Shown one piece after another: positions 24,444 through 35,319 of a stretch of 64,000 bases of DNA. Each line of letters starts with the position of its first letter. Position 1 is the first letter of the stretch. The stretch lies in the NCBI GenBank assembly GCA_002633025.1, contig NMRB01002666.1, positions 30,320 through 94,319 on the forward strand. The letters run 5' to 3'. The notes beneath the pieces were generated by a model, which saw only the letters and a list, made by a program, of their open reading frames with translations, did not search any database and had not been told where the DNA came from. Made by a program: the position numbers and the translations under genes. The stretch is from Notospermus geniculatus (taxonomy: Eukaryota > Nemertea > Pilidiophora > Heteronemertea > Lineidae).

Positions 24444-25019
24444 CTAAGGAGGCACTGGTGCTTTACAAACATGAAGTCTATGATAACGAAGTCCAGCATT
24501 CTGCGTGAAGCGTTTGCCGCAATAGGTACACAAGTATGGTTTCTCTCCGGTATGAATACGAATGTGATTGGCCAAAACGTGTTGATGTGCGAACGCCTGG
24601 CCACAGTGACAACACTCATAGTTCGAACTACCAGTATGAATTCTCATATGGCGGACAAGATGGTGGTGAATTGTGTACGATTTTCCACAGTATTTACAAG
24701 TATGTGTTGGAACTGAACCGTCAGGTGATGAATCTGTAACAGTTCTGGAATTCCACGGCGGTGGGGAACGGACTTCAGGAGATTTGTTTAGTGGTGACTG
24801 ACCGCCATAGGAACAACTTGAAGCTGCACTACTGCCTGCGCTCCACGGACGCGGAGGTGAGGGTATGTCAATTGATGCCAGATTCCTGGGTGCCCAGGGA
24901 GGAGAGTGCATGATAGGTTGGTTAAAGTTAGGAGACAATGACGGACTGCTGTGTAATCTGCTCGTCGACATCCCGTCCATTTCCTCGAGTACTCTCGTAG
25001 CTATGGCGTCCACGTTAAA
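24444..25019 (-). CDS. alternative 3' exon, three fingers with Ser/Pro leader
   Basis: The acceptor GTTTCTTTCAG precedes 25019; 191 aa in phase 0 from FNVDAIATRVLEEMDG. A leader of about 100 residues is rich in Ser and Pro (SPPWAPR, PSPPRPWSAG), followed by CKYCGKSY..HMRIH, CCHCGQAF..HIRIH and CTYCGKRF..HRLHVC. The last finger ends His-x4-Cys, a C2HC variant still able to hold zinc. Confidence 0.86.
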   Translation of the reverse strand, partial: FNVDAIATRVLEEMDGMSTSRLHSSPSLSPNFNQPIMHSPPWAPRNLASIDIPSPPRPWSAGSSAASSCSYGGQSPLNKSPEVRSPPPWNSRTVTDSSPDGSVPTHTCKYCGKSYTIHHHLVRHMRIHTGSSNYECCHCGQAFAHQHVLANHIRIHTGEKPYLCTYCGKRFTQNAGLRYHRLHVCKAPVPP

Positions 25020-25553
25020 CTGAAAGAAACACATAGAAATGTCAGATATATGTCCAGGGAGTCCAATTCTTGTGAAGATGTGGAGAAAATACCAGAGACC
25101 TATATGAAAAAGATAAAGAGTTCTTGACATCATGCTGTGAACTGTAATTTAGGCCGTGCACTGTGCACGGAAAATTCGAAAACAGCCTGGTTGGAGCAGG
25201 ACTTTCCCAGTGAAAAAACAGCAACTATTGGGATTATGTTTACCGGTCAAACAGTGAAGCAATGAATTGTTGTAGTGAAGCTGGATCCTTTCTTGCCAAT
25301 GTAACTGCACAATCAAAAAGTAAGGGGCACACACGTTTGAAGAATTCCACACAAAATGGTGAGCGAAGGAGGTTTACCCGCAGACAAGATACTGGACATT
25401 GTGAGATCAAAATCCACAGCTATTCCCTATTCCCCAGTGATTCTCAATTGGAAAGTCTGAAACGATCATCAAGATGCACATTGAATTTCACGCAGATTGT
25501 ATTTTGACCAAAATTTAAATCAAATCATGAAGCGCATTTGTCGAGCCACAAAT

Positions 25554-25985
25554 TCAAAATGGGATCGAAGACTTGGTGTTAAGATGAGTGAACTCATGTC
25601 GTTGCTGAGCTTGTTTCTGTGTAAATCCTTTCCCACATATTGTACATTTGTAGGGCCGTTCTCCGGTGTGCGTTCGTTCATGGTTAATCAGATGTGGGCG
25701 ATGAGCAAATGCTTTTTCACAAAAGTGGCACTGGTGTTTCTTAACTCTGCCACGAGTGTCTTTCATATAAAACGCCAAGTTGTTCAGATATCTGGATGTT
25801 GGAAAAACGGGCTGTCCTTGGTAAGATGGCAGAAATCCAGAAGAGAATGTTGAATTTTCGCCATAAGTGATCAAAGAGTTAGCTGAAGATGATATATCCA
25901 CTCTGCTATCAGGTTTCTCGAGCTGGGTCGTTGATTGAGTTCTATTCGCTTTGGATGAAGTGTCGTTTGATGTGAATTTCACCCA
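25554..25985 (-). CDS. alternative 3' exon, two C2H2 fingers
   Basis: The acceptor TGTCTCTTTCAG precedes 25985; 143 aa in phase 0 from WVKFTSNDTSSK. After a Ser/Thr-rich leader of about 80 residues come CHFCEKAF..HERTH and CTICGKGF..HEFTH, joined by TGERPYKC. The second finger (KGFTQKQAQQRHEFTH) is nearly the same as that of the exon at 28727-29110 (KGFTQRQAQKRHEMTH), so these two are likely paralogous exons with similar half-sites. Confidence 0.86.
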   Translation of the reverse strand, partial: WVKFTSNDTSSKANRTQSTTQLEKPDSRVDISSSANSLITYGENSTFSSGFLPSYQGQPVFPTSRYLNNLAFYMKDTRGRVKKHQCHFCEKAFAHRPHLINHERTHTGERPYKCTICGKGFTQKQAQQRHEFTHLNTKSSIPF

Positions 25986-27063
25986 CTGAAAGAGACAAGG
26001 GGCATACTTTATCTGAAAAGCTATCAGCAGTGGTGAACTTGATGTTGTTGTTAATAATATATGAATGTACCTCAACCAGAGGTTATGTACATGTATAGTA
26101 AAACCCACCCATCCATCTATAGAGGAATTTCATACTGGTTAGCACAGTCACATTTTATGTGGGCACTCCATGAGAAGAATGTTGCTGCAAGAAAATTGAT
26201 AGGACCAGAGCACACTGACAACTCCAAGGCAAGGCAAGAAGTGTACACTGCCTAGACACAGAACAATACTACCGGAACATAGCGGTATGAGGAAGAGACA
26301 CCTGCCTTTTAGGCTGTCCAAAGGGAGGCGGCTTTGTGACATCCGAACTCTGAAGTATGGCACAGCCAACCAGGCCAATGAGGAGTTCTTTACTGCTCCA
26401 GCTGTACTGTAGGAGGCATTGTTTGTCTTTCATTCACACTGCATCAGCAGCAACACCATTACAGGGGACTGTTGAAACATACCACACAAGACAATGTGGT
26501 TGAGGAAAATCCAGTTTAATTTTGACCAAATCTAATAGTAACACACCACAGATTAAACATGCTAAACAAGTCAATAACTGACATAAAAGCAAGCCTACAG
26601 AACAATCTGTCAATTTCTAGTTCATTGTAACAAAGCAAAACCGAATAGGGCGTCCAATATGTGTAGTTTACTAGTTGTGAGGCAGACTAGGAAAACCCGT
26701 TGGATGTCGCGTTTGAGGAAAGTGTTAATGTCCTTGGTGAACCCACACATTTCAATAGCTGAAATGTACTACGTAACAGGTAAACAACAGTAGCAGATCA
26801 GTGCACAGGTAATCCAACAGCCCTTGTTGTTCACTAAGCGACTTCCGACGGGTTTTCCTAGACCGCCAAACAGTTGACTTCAACCCCACGACAGATTTTG
26901 ACATTGCAAGTATCAGAGTTCTTGATGGCCAGGAGTAGAGTGTCAGCATACCGGTATACAAAATCTGGAAATGACCACCACCAACAATGTGCCTCACCTG
27001 AATTCAAGATGAATTGCCCACAAACAAACAAGAGAACAATCCAGCCCATTCACAAATCTCGAT

Positions 27064-27453
27064 TTAACTTTGGGGTAATATTTGATCTGCATGCACACAC
27101 GCCTCATGCCGTCTCTTGTTTTGACTTTGACTGAATCTGCGTCCACAGAACGCACAACAATATGGCTTCTCGCCTGTGTGACTTCGCTTGTGTGACTGAA
27201 GCTCGTAAGGGCGTGGAAATGATTTAAAGCAAATTTGACAAGTATACTTCCGTTTTCGTTGAGGGGATAGAGTTGTGGTATTAGGAAAGACAGGTTTTGG
27301 TGCAGGTGGATAGGTAACTATTCCTTCCTGTGGTTTGTACGCAGAAGATTCAGAAATTATGGAGCCAGCTTTTGATGTATATGGGTTTCCTGTAGCAGCG
27401 TGTGGCTGGGATGGCCATTGGGACTGGAACATCTGGTTGATTGAGTTCAGGAA
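27064..27453 (-). CDS. alternative 3' exon, two C2H2 fingers
   Basis: The acceptor TTTGCTTTCAG precedes 27453; 129 aa in phase 0 from FLNSINQMFQSQ. A Pro/Ser/Gln-rich leader (TYPPAPKPVFP) precedes a basic KRK and the fingers CQICFKSF..HKRSH and CAFCGRRF..HEACVH with a TGEKPYCC linker. Confidence 0.85.
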   Translation of the reverse strand, partial: FLNSINQMFQSQWPSQPHAATGNPYTSKAGSIISESSAYKPQEGIVTYPPAPKPVFPNTTTLSPQRKRKYTCQICFKSFPRPYELQSHKRSHTGEKPYCCAFCGRRFSQSQNKRRHEACVHADQILPQS

Positions 27454-28726
27454 CTGAAAGCAAACAGGGAACCTATTATTCAACACATATCATTTGAAAA
27501 GAGAACATACCGATGTACAGCGAGGATTACTACAAGCAATTTAGGGATGACTAGGTATCTAATAATGATTTGAAACACCTGAGCCATGAAATACATGGGT
27601 CAGTCAAGAAGCTGAAGCAGACTGAGAAAGCTTTGACCTAGTGTTACTGTAAAGTTTTTATCGCCAAGCATTCCTATCTGATCTTCTGAAAAGATGAAGT
27701 TAGACTGAACCTTGGATGAAACTCATATCAAGTGGGTAATTTCTCAGCAACTGCTCAATAATGAACACCAAACCCAGTATTTTGGGAAAATACAGTTCTT
27801 TATAAGACATTGATTACATGGTCTTGGCTCACTGTCGAACATGAAAGGAACACAGAATGCTATTATCTAGAACACAGAGTAAAATAATCAGCTGAGTGGA
27901 AACAGTAACACTATTCAATCGGGACAAATGCAGTAAAAAGAACACTTCAGCGACACTAAAAAATGGAATGATTCTAAGACTTACAAACAATGATTTCTAA
28001 ACCTATACTCAATGTATATATTTTTACATTGAAAGTAAATTACGACTTATGGGTTATCATGAGATTGAAACCTAACTTACTGCTTAGAATAGATGCAACT
28101 TTAATATCGAATGGGCCAAAAATTCTGTCCATTCCTTGCCCTTGTTGTGCGTGCCACGATAGGGAGACCCACCAGTATCAAATAATAATCTTGAATTACG
28201 ACTACCTGAGGCTCAACGTGGCACTAACGTGCTTGTCTTTACAAAATAGGACCTCAGAAATATTCAACCCATATTAGGCCTATTCATTTTAGATTGAAGA
28301 CTTCAATTTGAAGCCTTTGAACTATCCATAAATCACTTTTTACTTGAATTCAAACTGGGATGATAATTGAACACAAGATGATAGGACTGTCCTTGATATT
28401 TGAAGATGCCACATGATACACCAATCTCCTTGAAACATTGGGAGTTGACAAACTCAAAAATTCAGAACAGTCTCTAGGACATGTGGTTGAAGCTATAATC
28501 TACCACAAATGTTAATGAAAAACTTCATAATGATGACTTGAGAACAGAACAAAACGCACGATCTACTTGCTAAACCTGGCATTAGAACAAGAACTTGATT
28601 AGAACACAAAAGTTTTGAATCCAACTAATACTAGTACTAACACAATGCAGTTAGCAGGGTCCAATCTGCTCCTCAGATGATCCTGCCTCGCTAACACACC
28701 CCATTCAAGTCCCAAACAAGTCCTTG

Positions 28727-29110
28727 TCAGAATTTCAGGTGGGTCATCTCATGGCGTTTCTGAGCTTGCCTCTGCGTGAACCCTTTCCCACATTCAGAAC
28801 AAATATAAGGTCGTTCTCCGGTGTGAATGCGAGTGTGTTCTTTCAGATGCTGTTTATTTTTGAACGATTTACGACAATAGTCGCAGGGAAATCTCTTTGG
28901 ACTGCTACTCGGAAACTTTTTGGGTGATATTTTGACATATTGTGCTACTGGTTCAGGGAAAACACTCTGTTGTGCTACCGGTTCAGGGAAAACACTCTGT
29001 TGAACTTGGTGGTTGTTAACTTCGCCAGCCGAATCAGACCCAGAATTATGGTTAGTCCACAAGCCAAAGTTGGGTGTGCTGCCACTTAGAGGGTCAAGGG
29101 TCAATGCAAA
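28727..29110 (-). CDS. alternative 3' exon, two C2H2 fingers
   Basis: The acceptor CTCTATTTTCAG precedes 29110; 127 aa in phase 0 from FALTLDPLSGS. The leader contains a tandem duplication of ten residues (QQSVFPEPVA twice), visible as a direct repeat at DNA level near 28945-29005. The fingers are CDYCRKSF..HTRIH and CSECGKGF..HEMTH with TGERPYIC. It is related to the exon at 25554-25985. Confidence 0.86.
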   Translation of the reverse strand, partial: FALTLDPLSGSTPNFGLWTNHNSGSDSAGEVNNHQVQQSVFPEPVAQQSVFPEPVAQYVKISPKKFPSSSPKRFPCDYCRKSFKNKQHLKEHTRIHTGERPYICSECGKGFTQRQAQKRHEMTHLKF

Positions 29111-29668
29111 CTGAAAATAGAGGGCAAACCTTTATTAACCTGGGGAAGTGCAAAGGATCTCTAAGTCTAAGACAACTAATTATAACGTCAGGGTTAGCAG
29201 CAAGTGTTCATAATCTAAAGTGCGAACAAGATCTACTACTGGAAGCAGGTGGTTAGCAAACGATAGGCATGTTAGAACAGACATTAACTATTAAATGGTC
29301 TGGACCATGTATACAAAAGGTGTATTCTTTGACAGGTATTAAGGTGCACTTGTTAGGGTGAAATACATTTGGAGACCTAGGTGACTCAGACATCCAGGAT
29401 GGCAGAAGCCACTGACCACGCTAGCTCTTACATGAAGAAGTATCCAACATCGGTGATAGTTGCATGCCTCAATTTTCTTGGGGGTACGATCCTGCAAATC
29501 CTACTCCTATGGTGACACAAAAGCTGGTAATAAAATGACTAGCACATTTCCCATGCACATGCCTGATACAAGACACAGAAGACGGAAAAACGAAACGAGC
29601 GACTCCAAACAAACTTCAAAATGCTTGACACAGCATGAGAGACATGAACCACAGGAAACTGCAGCAGT

Positions 29669-29959
29669 CTATTCATTCATCTTCCGATGTAGGCCTATGA
29701 AATGTTCCTGATGCTTTCTGAATGTGTGTACTCTGAGCGCACTCCTCTGATTCATGCACAATCCGCAGAAATCACACTTATATGGTTTTTCACCGGTGTG
29801 AACACGAATGTGTTTGACCAAATAATCTTTCCTCGCAAATTTATTTCCACAAAATGAGCATGTGAACTTCTTCTCCTCCAAAGCCAAAAGAGGGCTGTGA
29901 TGCCTTTGTGGAGGGGTATAGGCCACGTAATCATGTTTCTTGAGAATCCTCTTGTACAA
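29669..29959 (-). CDS. alternative 3' exon, two C2H2 fingers (intact copy)
   Basis: The acceptor CATTTTATTTTGCAG-like tract precedes 29959; 96 aa in phase 0 from [12 protein letters not shown]. The fingers are [13 protein letters not shown] and [14 protein letters not shown] with TGEKPYKC. It has a frameshifted near-duplicate at 31278-31552. Confidence 0.84.
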   Translation of the reverse strand: MYKRILKKHDYVAYTPPQRHHSPLLALEEKKFTCSFCGNKFARKDYLVKHIRVHTGEKPYKCDFCGLCMNQRSALRVHTFRKHQEHFIGLHRKMNE

Positions 29960-30316
29960 CTGCAAAATAAACAAGAAAATGTTTGTGAATAAAAGGGCTT
30001 TTTTCTTTTGCCTTATGTTTGACATTCACATGTTCTCCAGTCGAAATTGGTGCCCTTTCTGAATTGAAGCCACTAGAAGGAATAGACAAGCCTCATTTGA
30101 CTATCTCACCTCCTGAAATTTCTTAGAAAAAGCAGACATCACTTTGAAATAAACAGAGCTGGACAACGATGTCAGAAGAAAGCTGAAAGCAATCCTCCTC
30201 AGCAGTGATTTGGACTCAAAAGCCATCCCTGCCCCAGATCCTCTTTGTAACATATATATTTCAAAACCAAGGGAGTGAAGCTGAATGCAGGAATACAGTG
30301 TATCACAACTTCAAGA

Positions 30317-30943
30317 TTATTCAACAGATGAACTGTTACCTTCTGTGTTCAATGGCTGGAAAAGCATAGGGTGGAACACATCTGGTCCTGTTTCCTCGGG
30401 CTCTTTAACCGAACTCTCAGCAGTTGCATCTTCCTGACTAAGTCTCTCTTCGCTCTTCACTGTCACATATTGCCAAGGGGGACATAAAATATCAGCTGAA
30501 ACTCCCAAGCTTGTTCCTTTATTCCTTTCCTTATCTCCTCCCATCATTCCCTCCTCTAACATGAAACTGCTTGGCAATGCCTCGAACTGCTCCAATTCTT
30601 GTTTCTTTTTTTCATGTGTCTCACGGGCTAATGCTCTTTTTTCACGTTTTCTAATCCTGTCACGTTCGCGCTGGATTCTCCTTTCCTCCTCTGTCATTTT
30701 TTTACGCTGTTCACGCCTTTTTCTCGCCTCCCGCTCTTTCAACTCGGCATATTTCTCAACATCTGCCCGTAGTTTTTGACGGTACATCTTAACACGCTCC
30801 TTTGGACTGTATTTGGTATTCTTTGGAGTTGAAACTTCCTCAGAGGCCACAGGCAAAAGAACCTGTACCAAGTTCCCGTGCTCATCTGGAACCCCGAAAG
30901 AAGGAGATGGACCGGTGTCACAAACCCAGAGTCGAGAGGCCAT
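30317..30943 (-). CDS. alternative 3' exon, basic coiled-coil C-terminus (copy 1)
   Basis: The acceptor GTACTTTGCAG precedes 30943; 208 aa in phase 0 from MASRLWVCDTG, no zinc finger. About residues 45-120 form a long, highly charged helix (YRQKLRADVEKYAELKERE then ARKRREQRKKM, RERDRIRKREKRALARE). The tail is acidic and Ser-rich and ends NTEGNSSSVE. Similar Arg/Lys/Glu repeats occur in varied invertebrate DNA-associated and transposon-derived proteins, but I cannot name a family. The isoform would keep the common N-terminus but lack a DNA-reading module of the finger type. Confidence 0.75.
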   Translation of the reverse strand: MASRLWVCDTGPSPSFGVPDEHGNLVQVLLPVASEEVSTPKNTKYSPKERVKMYRQKLRADVEKYAELKEREARKRREQRKKMTEEERRIQRERDRIRKREKRALARETHEKKKQELEQFEALPSSFMLEEGMMGGDKERNKGTSLGVSADILCPPWQYVTVKSEERLSQEDATAESSVKEPEETGPDVFHPMLFQPLNTEGNSSSVE

Positions 30944-31277
30944 CTGCAAAGTACAAGANTGTTAGGGTGAAATACATTTGGAGACCTAGGTGACTCAGAC
31001 ATCCAGGATGGCAGAAGCCACTGACCACGCTAGCTCTTACATGAAGAAGTATCCAACATCGGTGATAGTTGCATGCCTCAATTTTCTTGGGGGTACGATC
31101 CTGCAAATCCTACTCCTATGGTGACACAAAAGCTGGTAATAAAATGACTAGCACATTTCCCATGCACATGCCTGATACAAGACACAGAAGACGGAAAAAC
31201 GAAACGAGCGACTCCAAACAAACTTCAAAATGCTTGACACAGCATGAGGGACACGAACCACAGGAAACTGCAGCAGT

Positions 31278-31552
31278 CTATTCATTCATCTTCCGATGTA
31301 TGAAATGTTCCTGATGCTTTCTGAATGTGTGTACTCTGAGCGCACTCCTCTGATTCATGCACAATCCACAGAAATCACACTTATATGGTTTTGAACACAA
31401 ATGTGTTTGACCAAATAATCTTTCCTCGCAAACTTTTTTCCACAAAATGAACATGTGAACTTTTTCTCCTCCAAAGCCAAAAGAGGGCTGTAATGCCTTT
31501 GTGGAGGGGTATAGGCCACGTAATCATGTTTCTTGAGAATCCTCTTGTACAA
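31278..31552 (-). pseudogene. frameshifted copy of a two-finger exon
   Basis: A duplicate of the 29669-29959 exon with the same phase-0 acceptor and start ([12 protein letters not shown]). A 10-nt deletion removes the start of the TGEKPY linker after HICV. The reading frame shifts and ends at 31355 without the second finger. Finger 1 (CSFCGKKF) also loses its linker. If this allele or copy is spliced in, it gives a one-finger truncated isoform. Confidence 0.82.
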
Positions 31553-31916
31553 CTGCAAAATAAACAAGAAAATGTTTGTGAATAAAAGGGGCTTTTTTCT
31601 TTTGCCTTATGTTTGACATTCACATGTTCTCCAGTCGAAGTTGGTGCCCTTTCTGAATTGAAGCCACTAGAAGGACTCCCGAGACAAGGCTCATTTGACT
31701 ATCTCACCTCCTGAAATTTCTTAGAAAAAGCAGACATCACTTTGAAATAAATAGAACTGGACAACGATGTCAGAAGAAAGCTGAAAGCAATCCTCCTCGG
31801 CAGTGATTTGGACTCAAAAGCCATCCCTGCCCCAGATATCCTCTTTGTAACATATATATTTCAAAACCAAGGGAGTGAAGCTGAATGCAGGAATACAGTG
31901 TATCACAACTTCAAGA

Positions 31917-32543
31917 TTATTCAACAGATGAACTGTTACCTTCTGTGTTCAATGGCTGGAAAAGCATAGGGTGGAACACATCTTGTCCTGTCTCCTCGGG
32001 CTCTTTAACCGAACTCTCAGCAGTTGCATCTTCCTGACTAAGTCTCTCTTCGCTCTTCACTGTCACATATTGCCAAGGGGGACATAAAATATCAGCTGAA
32101 ACTCCCAGGCTTGTTCCTTTATTCCTTTCCTTATCTCCTCCCATCATTCCCTCCTCTAACATGAAACTGCTTGGCAATGCCTCGAACTGCTCCAATTCTT
32201 GTTTCTTTTTTTCATGTGCCTCACGGGCTAATGCTCTTTTTTCACGTTTTCTAATCCTGTCACGTTCGCGCTGGATTCTCCTTTCCTCCTCTGTCATTTT
32301 TTTACGCTGTTCACGCCTTTTTCTCGCCTCCCGCTCTTTCAACTCGGCATATTTCTCAACATCTGCCCGTAGTTTTTGACGGTACATCTTAACACGCTCC
32401 TTTGGACTGTATTTGGTATTCTTTGGAGTTGAAACTTCCTCAGAGGCCACAGGCAAAAGAACCTGTACCAAGTTCCCGTGCTCATCTGGAACCCCGAAAG
32501 AAGGAGATGGACCGGTGTCACAAACCCAGAGTCGAGAGGCCAT
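31917..32543 (-). CDS. alternative 3' exon, basic coiled-coil C-terminus (copy 2)
   Basis: A near-identical duplicate of the 30317-30943 exon, 208 aa, phase 0, same acceptor. Protein differences are few (for example RETHEK to REAHEK, and EETGPDV to EETGQDV), all conservative or neutral looking. Both copies therefore remain open. Its finger-exon partner in the same unit is broken. Confidence 0.75.
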   Translation of the reverse strand: MASRLWVCDTGPSPSFGVPDEHGNLVQVLLPVASEEVSTPKNTKYSPKERVKMYRQKLRADVEKYAELKEREARKRREQRKKMTEEERRIQRERDRIRKREKRALAREAHEKKKQELEQFEALPSSFMLEEGMMGGDKERNKGTSLGVSADILCPPWQYVTVKSEERLSQEDATAESSVKEPEETGQDVFHPMLFQPLNTEGNSSSVE

Positions 32544-32849
32544 CTGCAAAGTACAAGACGGAACTCATGAATGAATGTTCTTTGTATTTCGTGTCAGAGT
32601 GATTTCTGATTCATCACAACTGTTTTCAGTCACACCCATCACACAAGGAACGAATCAGACAGTGATGTAATCAGTGTTGCGTCCATTTAAATCCACACCC
32701 AAGGCACTGAATTTGAACACAAAAATATATATACTCCACTAACAGACATAACAATGATTATTGAGAACAGACAGATTTGAAAATGCCGCACTCCTCATCA
32801 GGAGAAAACAGTTGATTTGGCAGCACATGTAGAGTACACATTCTTGATG

Positions 32850-33206
32850 CTATCTCCGATAATACAGTTGAGTACCATCACGACACTTTGAAAACATGCG
32901 GTGCTGTTTCGCTGTTGCCAATCTTGTGAAACACTTTCCACACTTTTCACATTTGTACGGTTTTTCCCCCGTGTGGGTAAGAATGTGCTGCTTCAAGTGA
33001 TGGCGCAGTCGGAAGACATGCCCACAGGTCGGACATGGATAGGTCTTTGGTTGTCCTCTTGTCACATTGGAGTCCTGACGTGAAAGACACGCAGTGTCAG
33101 AAGAGGCTTGACCAAAGGATTGCGTTAGTAATCGCGGTCTGCTGATAGGGGAAGACTGTGTGGCAGATTTCGGCATTCCGGAGCACCAGTTATTCAGGTT
33201 CAAATA
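32850..33206 (-). CDS. alternative 3' exon, two fingers (C2H2 + C2HC)
   Basis: The acceptor CATTTGTTTCAG precedes 33206; 118 aa in phase 0 from [12 protein letters not shown]. The fingers are CPTCGHVF..HILTH and CEKCGKCF..HRMFSKC, the last ligand Cys. The leader, splice site and fingers are close copies of the next upstream exon (33733-34104), showing tandem exon duplication followed by divergence of the second finger helix. Confidence 0.86.
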   Translation of the reverse strand, partial: YLNLNNWCSGMPKSATQSSPISRPRLLTQSFGQASSDTACLSRQDSNVTRGQPKTYPCPTCGHVFRLRHHLKQHILTHTGEKPYKCEKCGKCFTRLATAKQHRMFSKCRDGTQLYYRR

Positions 33207-33732
33207 CTGAAACAAATGATGTGATATTTCAGTTGAAGAGGCATATCGGATTCTTTTTTAAGGAAAAGGCTGTTGTACTGACTTACCGAATGGCAGATTG
33301 TAACACTATTGCCATACCAATAGCAATGCTGCCAGCAACATACATGTACATAATGACAGATTTTTTTTCTCTCTGAGGGACTACACCCTCATCCCGAGTG
33401 TAGCAGATGTGACATCTACAATATTCAAGTCACAAAATACTCAAGGTTTGCAGAAAGTGTCAATACTAGTAGTTCTGTATTAACAGTGATTAATATTTTG
33501 AGAAGAAATGTCCCTTCTTCAGTCTTTTTTCAACATGTTCTACGCCAAAACCACACAATGCGCAATGGAGCCAACAAAAATCCATGAGCAGACCTGAATT
33601 TCATTTGAGGAGTCAGTGCAAATAAAAGTTCTCAAACACACTTTTGAACAATGCAGTTTTTTCCAAGCTTTCCCACACTCAAAAGGCAGCCGAATTCCCA
33701 GTGTGGACAAGACAATGGCAATTCAGTATTTG

Positions 33733-34104
33733 TTAGTTGATCTGTAACAGAGCAGCACCATAACACTTCCTGGAAACGAGGTGCGATCTCAAAGAACCCA
33801 ACTGCCCAAAACACTTCCCACACTTATCACATTTGTAGGGTTTTTCCCCTGTGTGGGTACGAATGTGCTGCTTCAAGTGATGGCTCATGCGGAATATACG
33901 CCCACAGGTCGGACATGGATAGGTCTTTGGTTGCTTTCTTTTCTCATTGGAGAGAACGCCTTCCTGGCGTGAAAGACGCTGGGTGTCTGAAGAGGCTTGA
34001 CCAAATGATTGCGTTGGTAATTGCGGTCTATTTCTGCTGACTGGAGAAAACTGTGGTGTGGCAGATTTCGGCATTCCGGAGCACCAGTTATTCGGGTTCA
34101 GATA
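33733..34104 (-). CDS. alternative 3' exon, two fingers (C2H2 + C2HC)
   Basis: The acceptor CATTTGTTTCAG precedes 34104; 123 aa in phase 0 from [12 protein letters not shown]. The fingers are [13 protein letters not shown] and [15 protein letters not shown]. It is the sister of the 32850-33206 exon, with the same leader (SFGQASSDT) but a different recognition helix in finger 2 (GQLGSLRSH versus TRLATAKQH). Confidence 0.86.
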   Translation of the reverse strand, partial: YLNPNNWCSGMPKSATPQFSPVSRNRPQLPTQSFGQASSDTQRLSRQEGVLSNEKRKQPKTYPCPTCGRIFRMSHHLKQHIRTHTGEKPYKCDKCGKCFGQLGSLRSHLVSRKCYGAALLQIN

Positions 34105-34500
34105 CTGAAACAAATGACGTAATATTTCAGTTGAATAAGTCATTTTTCATATCAAATCTGTATATTTATTTATGAACATGATATTGGTTGGTGTGGTATT
34201 TACAATGTCTTAGTGAGACTTACAGAATGGCATATTGTAACACTCAAGGGCCATACCAATTGCAACACAGGCAGCCTACATCAAACATGGCAGATAATAC
34301 TCAAATCTTGCTGAAAGTGCCAACAGTTCTGTATTCAGATATAAAGTTTTGAGAAGAAATTTCCCCTTTTCAGAAGCCTAGAGTCCTATTAACAATTTTC
34401 TACTCGAACCACATATGCAATCTAACATGTCTAATGGAGCCAACATGAATCATGAAGCAGACCAGAATGTTATTAAAAACGTGAGTGCCAGTAGAAGTTC

Positions 34501-35319
34501 TCAAATACCAGTACACTTGTGATTTTTGATTCGATACTTTCTATTCCAAGCTTTCCCACACTTCTCGCACTTGAAAGGCAGTTCCCCGGTGTGGACAAGG
34601 CTATGGCGCTTTAAAGTCTGACTGTGTATGAAAGACAACCCACACAATTCACACACATGTGTCTTAATTCCTGTATGGATTTTCCTATGGGACTTCATGG
34701 TCGATTGGCAAGAGAAAAGTTTTCCACATTCTGGACACAAACACGGTTCCTTCAAATTGGGCGTGCTTGCCTTTGCAGATTCCTGTCCAATTGGCTCACT
34801 TTGATTCATTGTGTTAGAACTAGCTTCAGAAGTAGTATCACCGGTTTCAGACATCATCAAGCTTGACTGGCATTGTACAGGATCAATTTCAGGAGTCACA
34901 ACAGTTTTATCTGACTGTGCAGCACACTTATGATCCTTCAACTTGTACCTCCGGTTCCATCCCCGGCCACATTCGTCACAACGGTACGGTAACTCCCCGG
35001 AATGAATCATACTATGACGCTTCAGATGTGCAAATTGAGCAAAAGCCCACCCACAATCTGGACACTTAAACCGTTTAACAACACCAGTGTGGACACTTCG
35101 ATGTTGTGACAACACTAACTTGGATGGAAAACATTCACCACAATCGTCACATTTGAACGCAGGCAACATTTTCGATTCGACAGACACGCTGGCATCAATG
35201 ACAATTTCGGATGTTTTGCCACTAGAGTCATGTTCAATAATCATTCTCTTAAAAATCGTCCTCTCAGATTCATCTCCATCATAATCATCGGAGCAGGATA
35301 TGTGGAATGGAACCGGTGA
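34501..35319 (-). CDS. alternative 3' exon, six fingers in two blocks
   Basis: The acceptor CTGTTTTTTTCAG precedes 35319; 272 aa in phase 0 from SPVPFHISCSDD, the largest finger exon. An acidic leader precedes two blocks of three fingers split by a Ser/Thr/Glu spacer of about 60 residues. Each block has two C2H2 fingers and a closing C2HC finger (CDECGRGWNRRYKLKDHKC and CEKCGKAWNRKYRIKNHKC). The matching order and the shared TGELP / SGELP linkers indicate an internal duplication of a three-finger module. Confidence 0.88.
   Translation of the reverse strand, partial: SPVPFHISCSDDYDGDESERTIFKRMIIEHDSSGKTSEIVIDASVSVESKMLPAFKCDDCGECFPSKLVLSQHRSVHTGVVKRFKCPDCGWAFAQFAHLKRHSMIHSGELPYRCDECGRGWNRRYKLKDHKCAAQSDKTVVTPEIDPVQCQSSLMMSETGDTTSEASSNTMNQSEPIGQESAKASTPNLKEPCLCPECGKLFSCQSTMKSHRKIHTGIKTHVCELCGLSFIHSQTLKRHSLVHTGELPFKCEKCGKAWNRKYRIKNHKCTGI

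Larger units (their letters stand above)
29351..32558. repeat. 1.6-kb direct duplication within the exon array
   Basis: Unit 29351-30958 recurs at 30960-32558 with small substitutions and indels. Each unit holds one finger exon and one coiled-coil exon. The boundary coincides with a single N at 30959. One copy has a broken finger exon, so the copies are not equivalent. Either a true tandem duplication or two haplotypes joined by the assembler would give this picture. Confidence 0.85.

Noticed and set aside
30561-30779. Plus-strand frames opposite the coiled-coil exons (also 32161-32379)
   Set aside because: Antisense shadows of the charged helix exon; no splice or start context.
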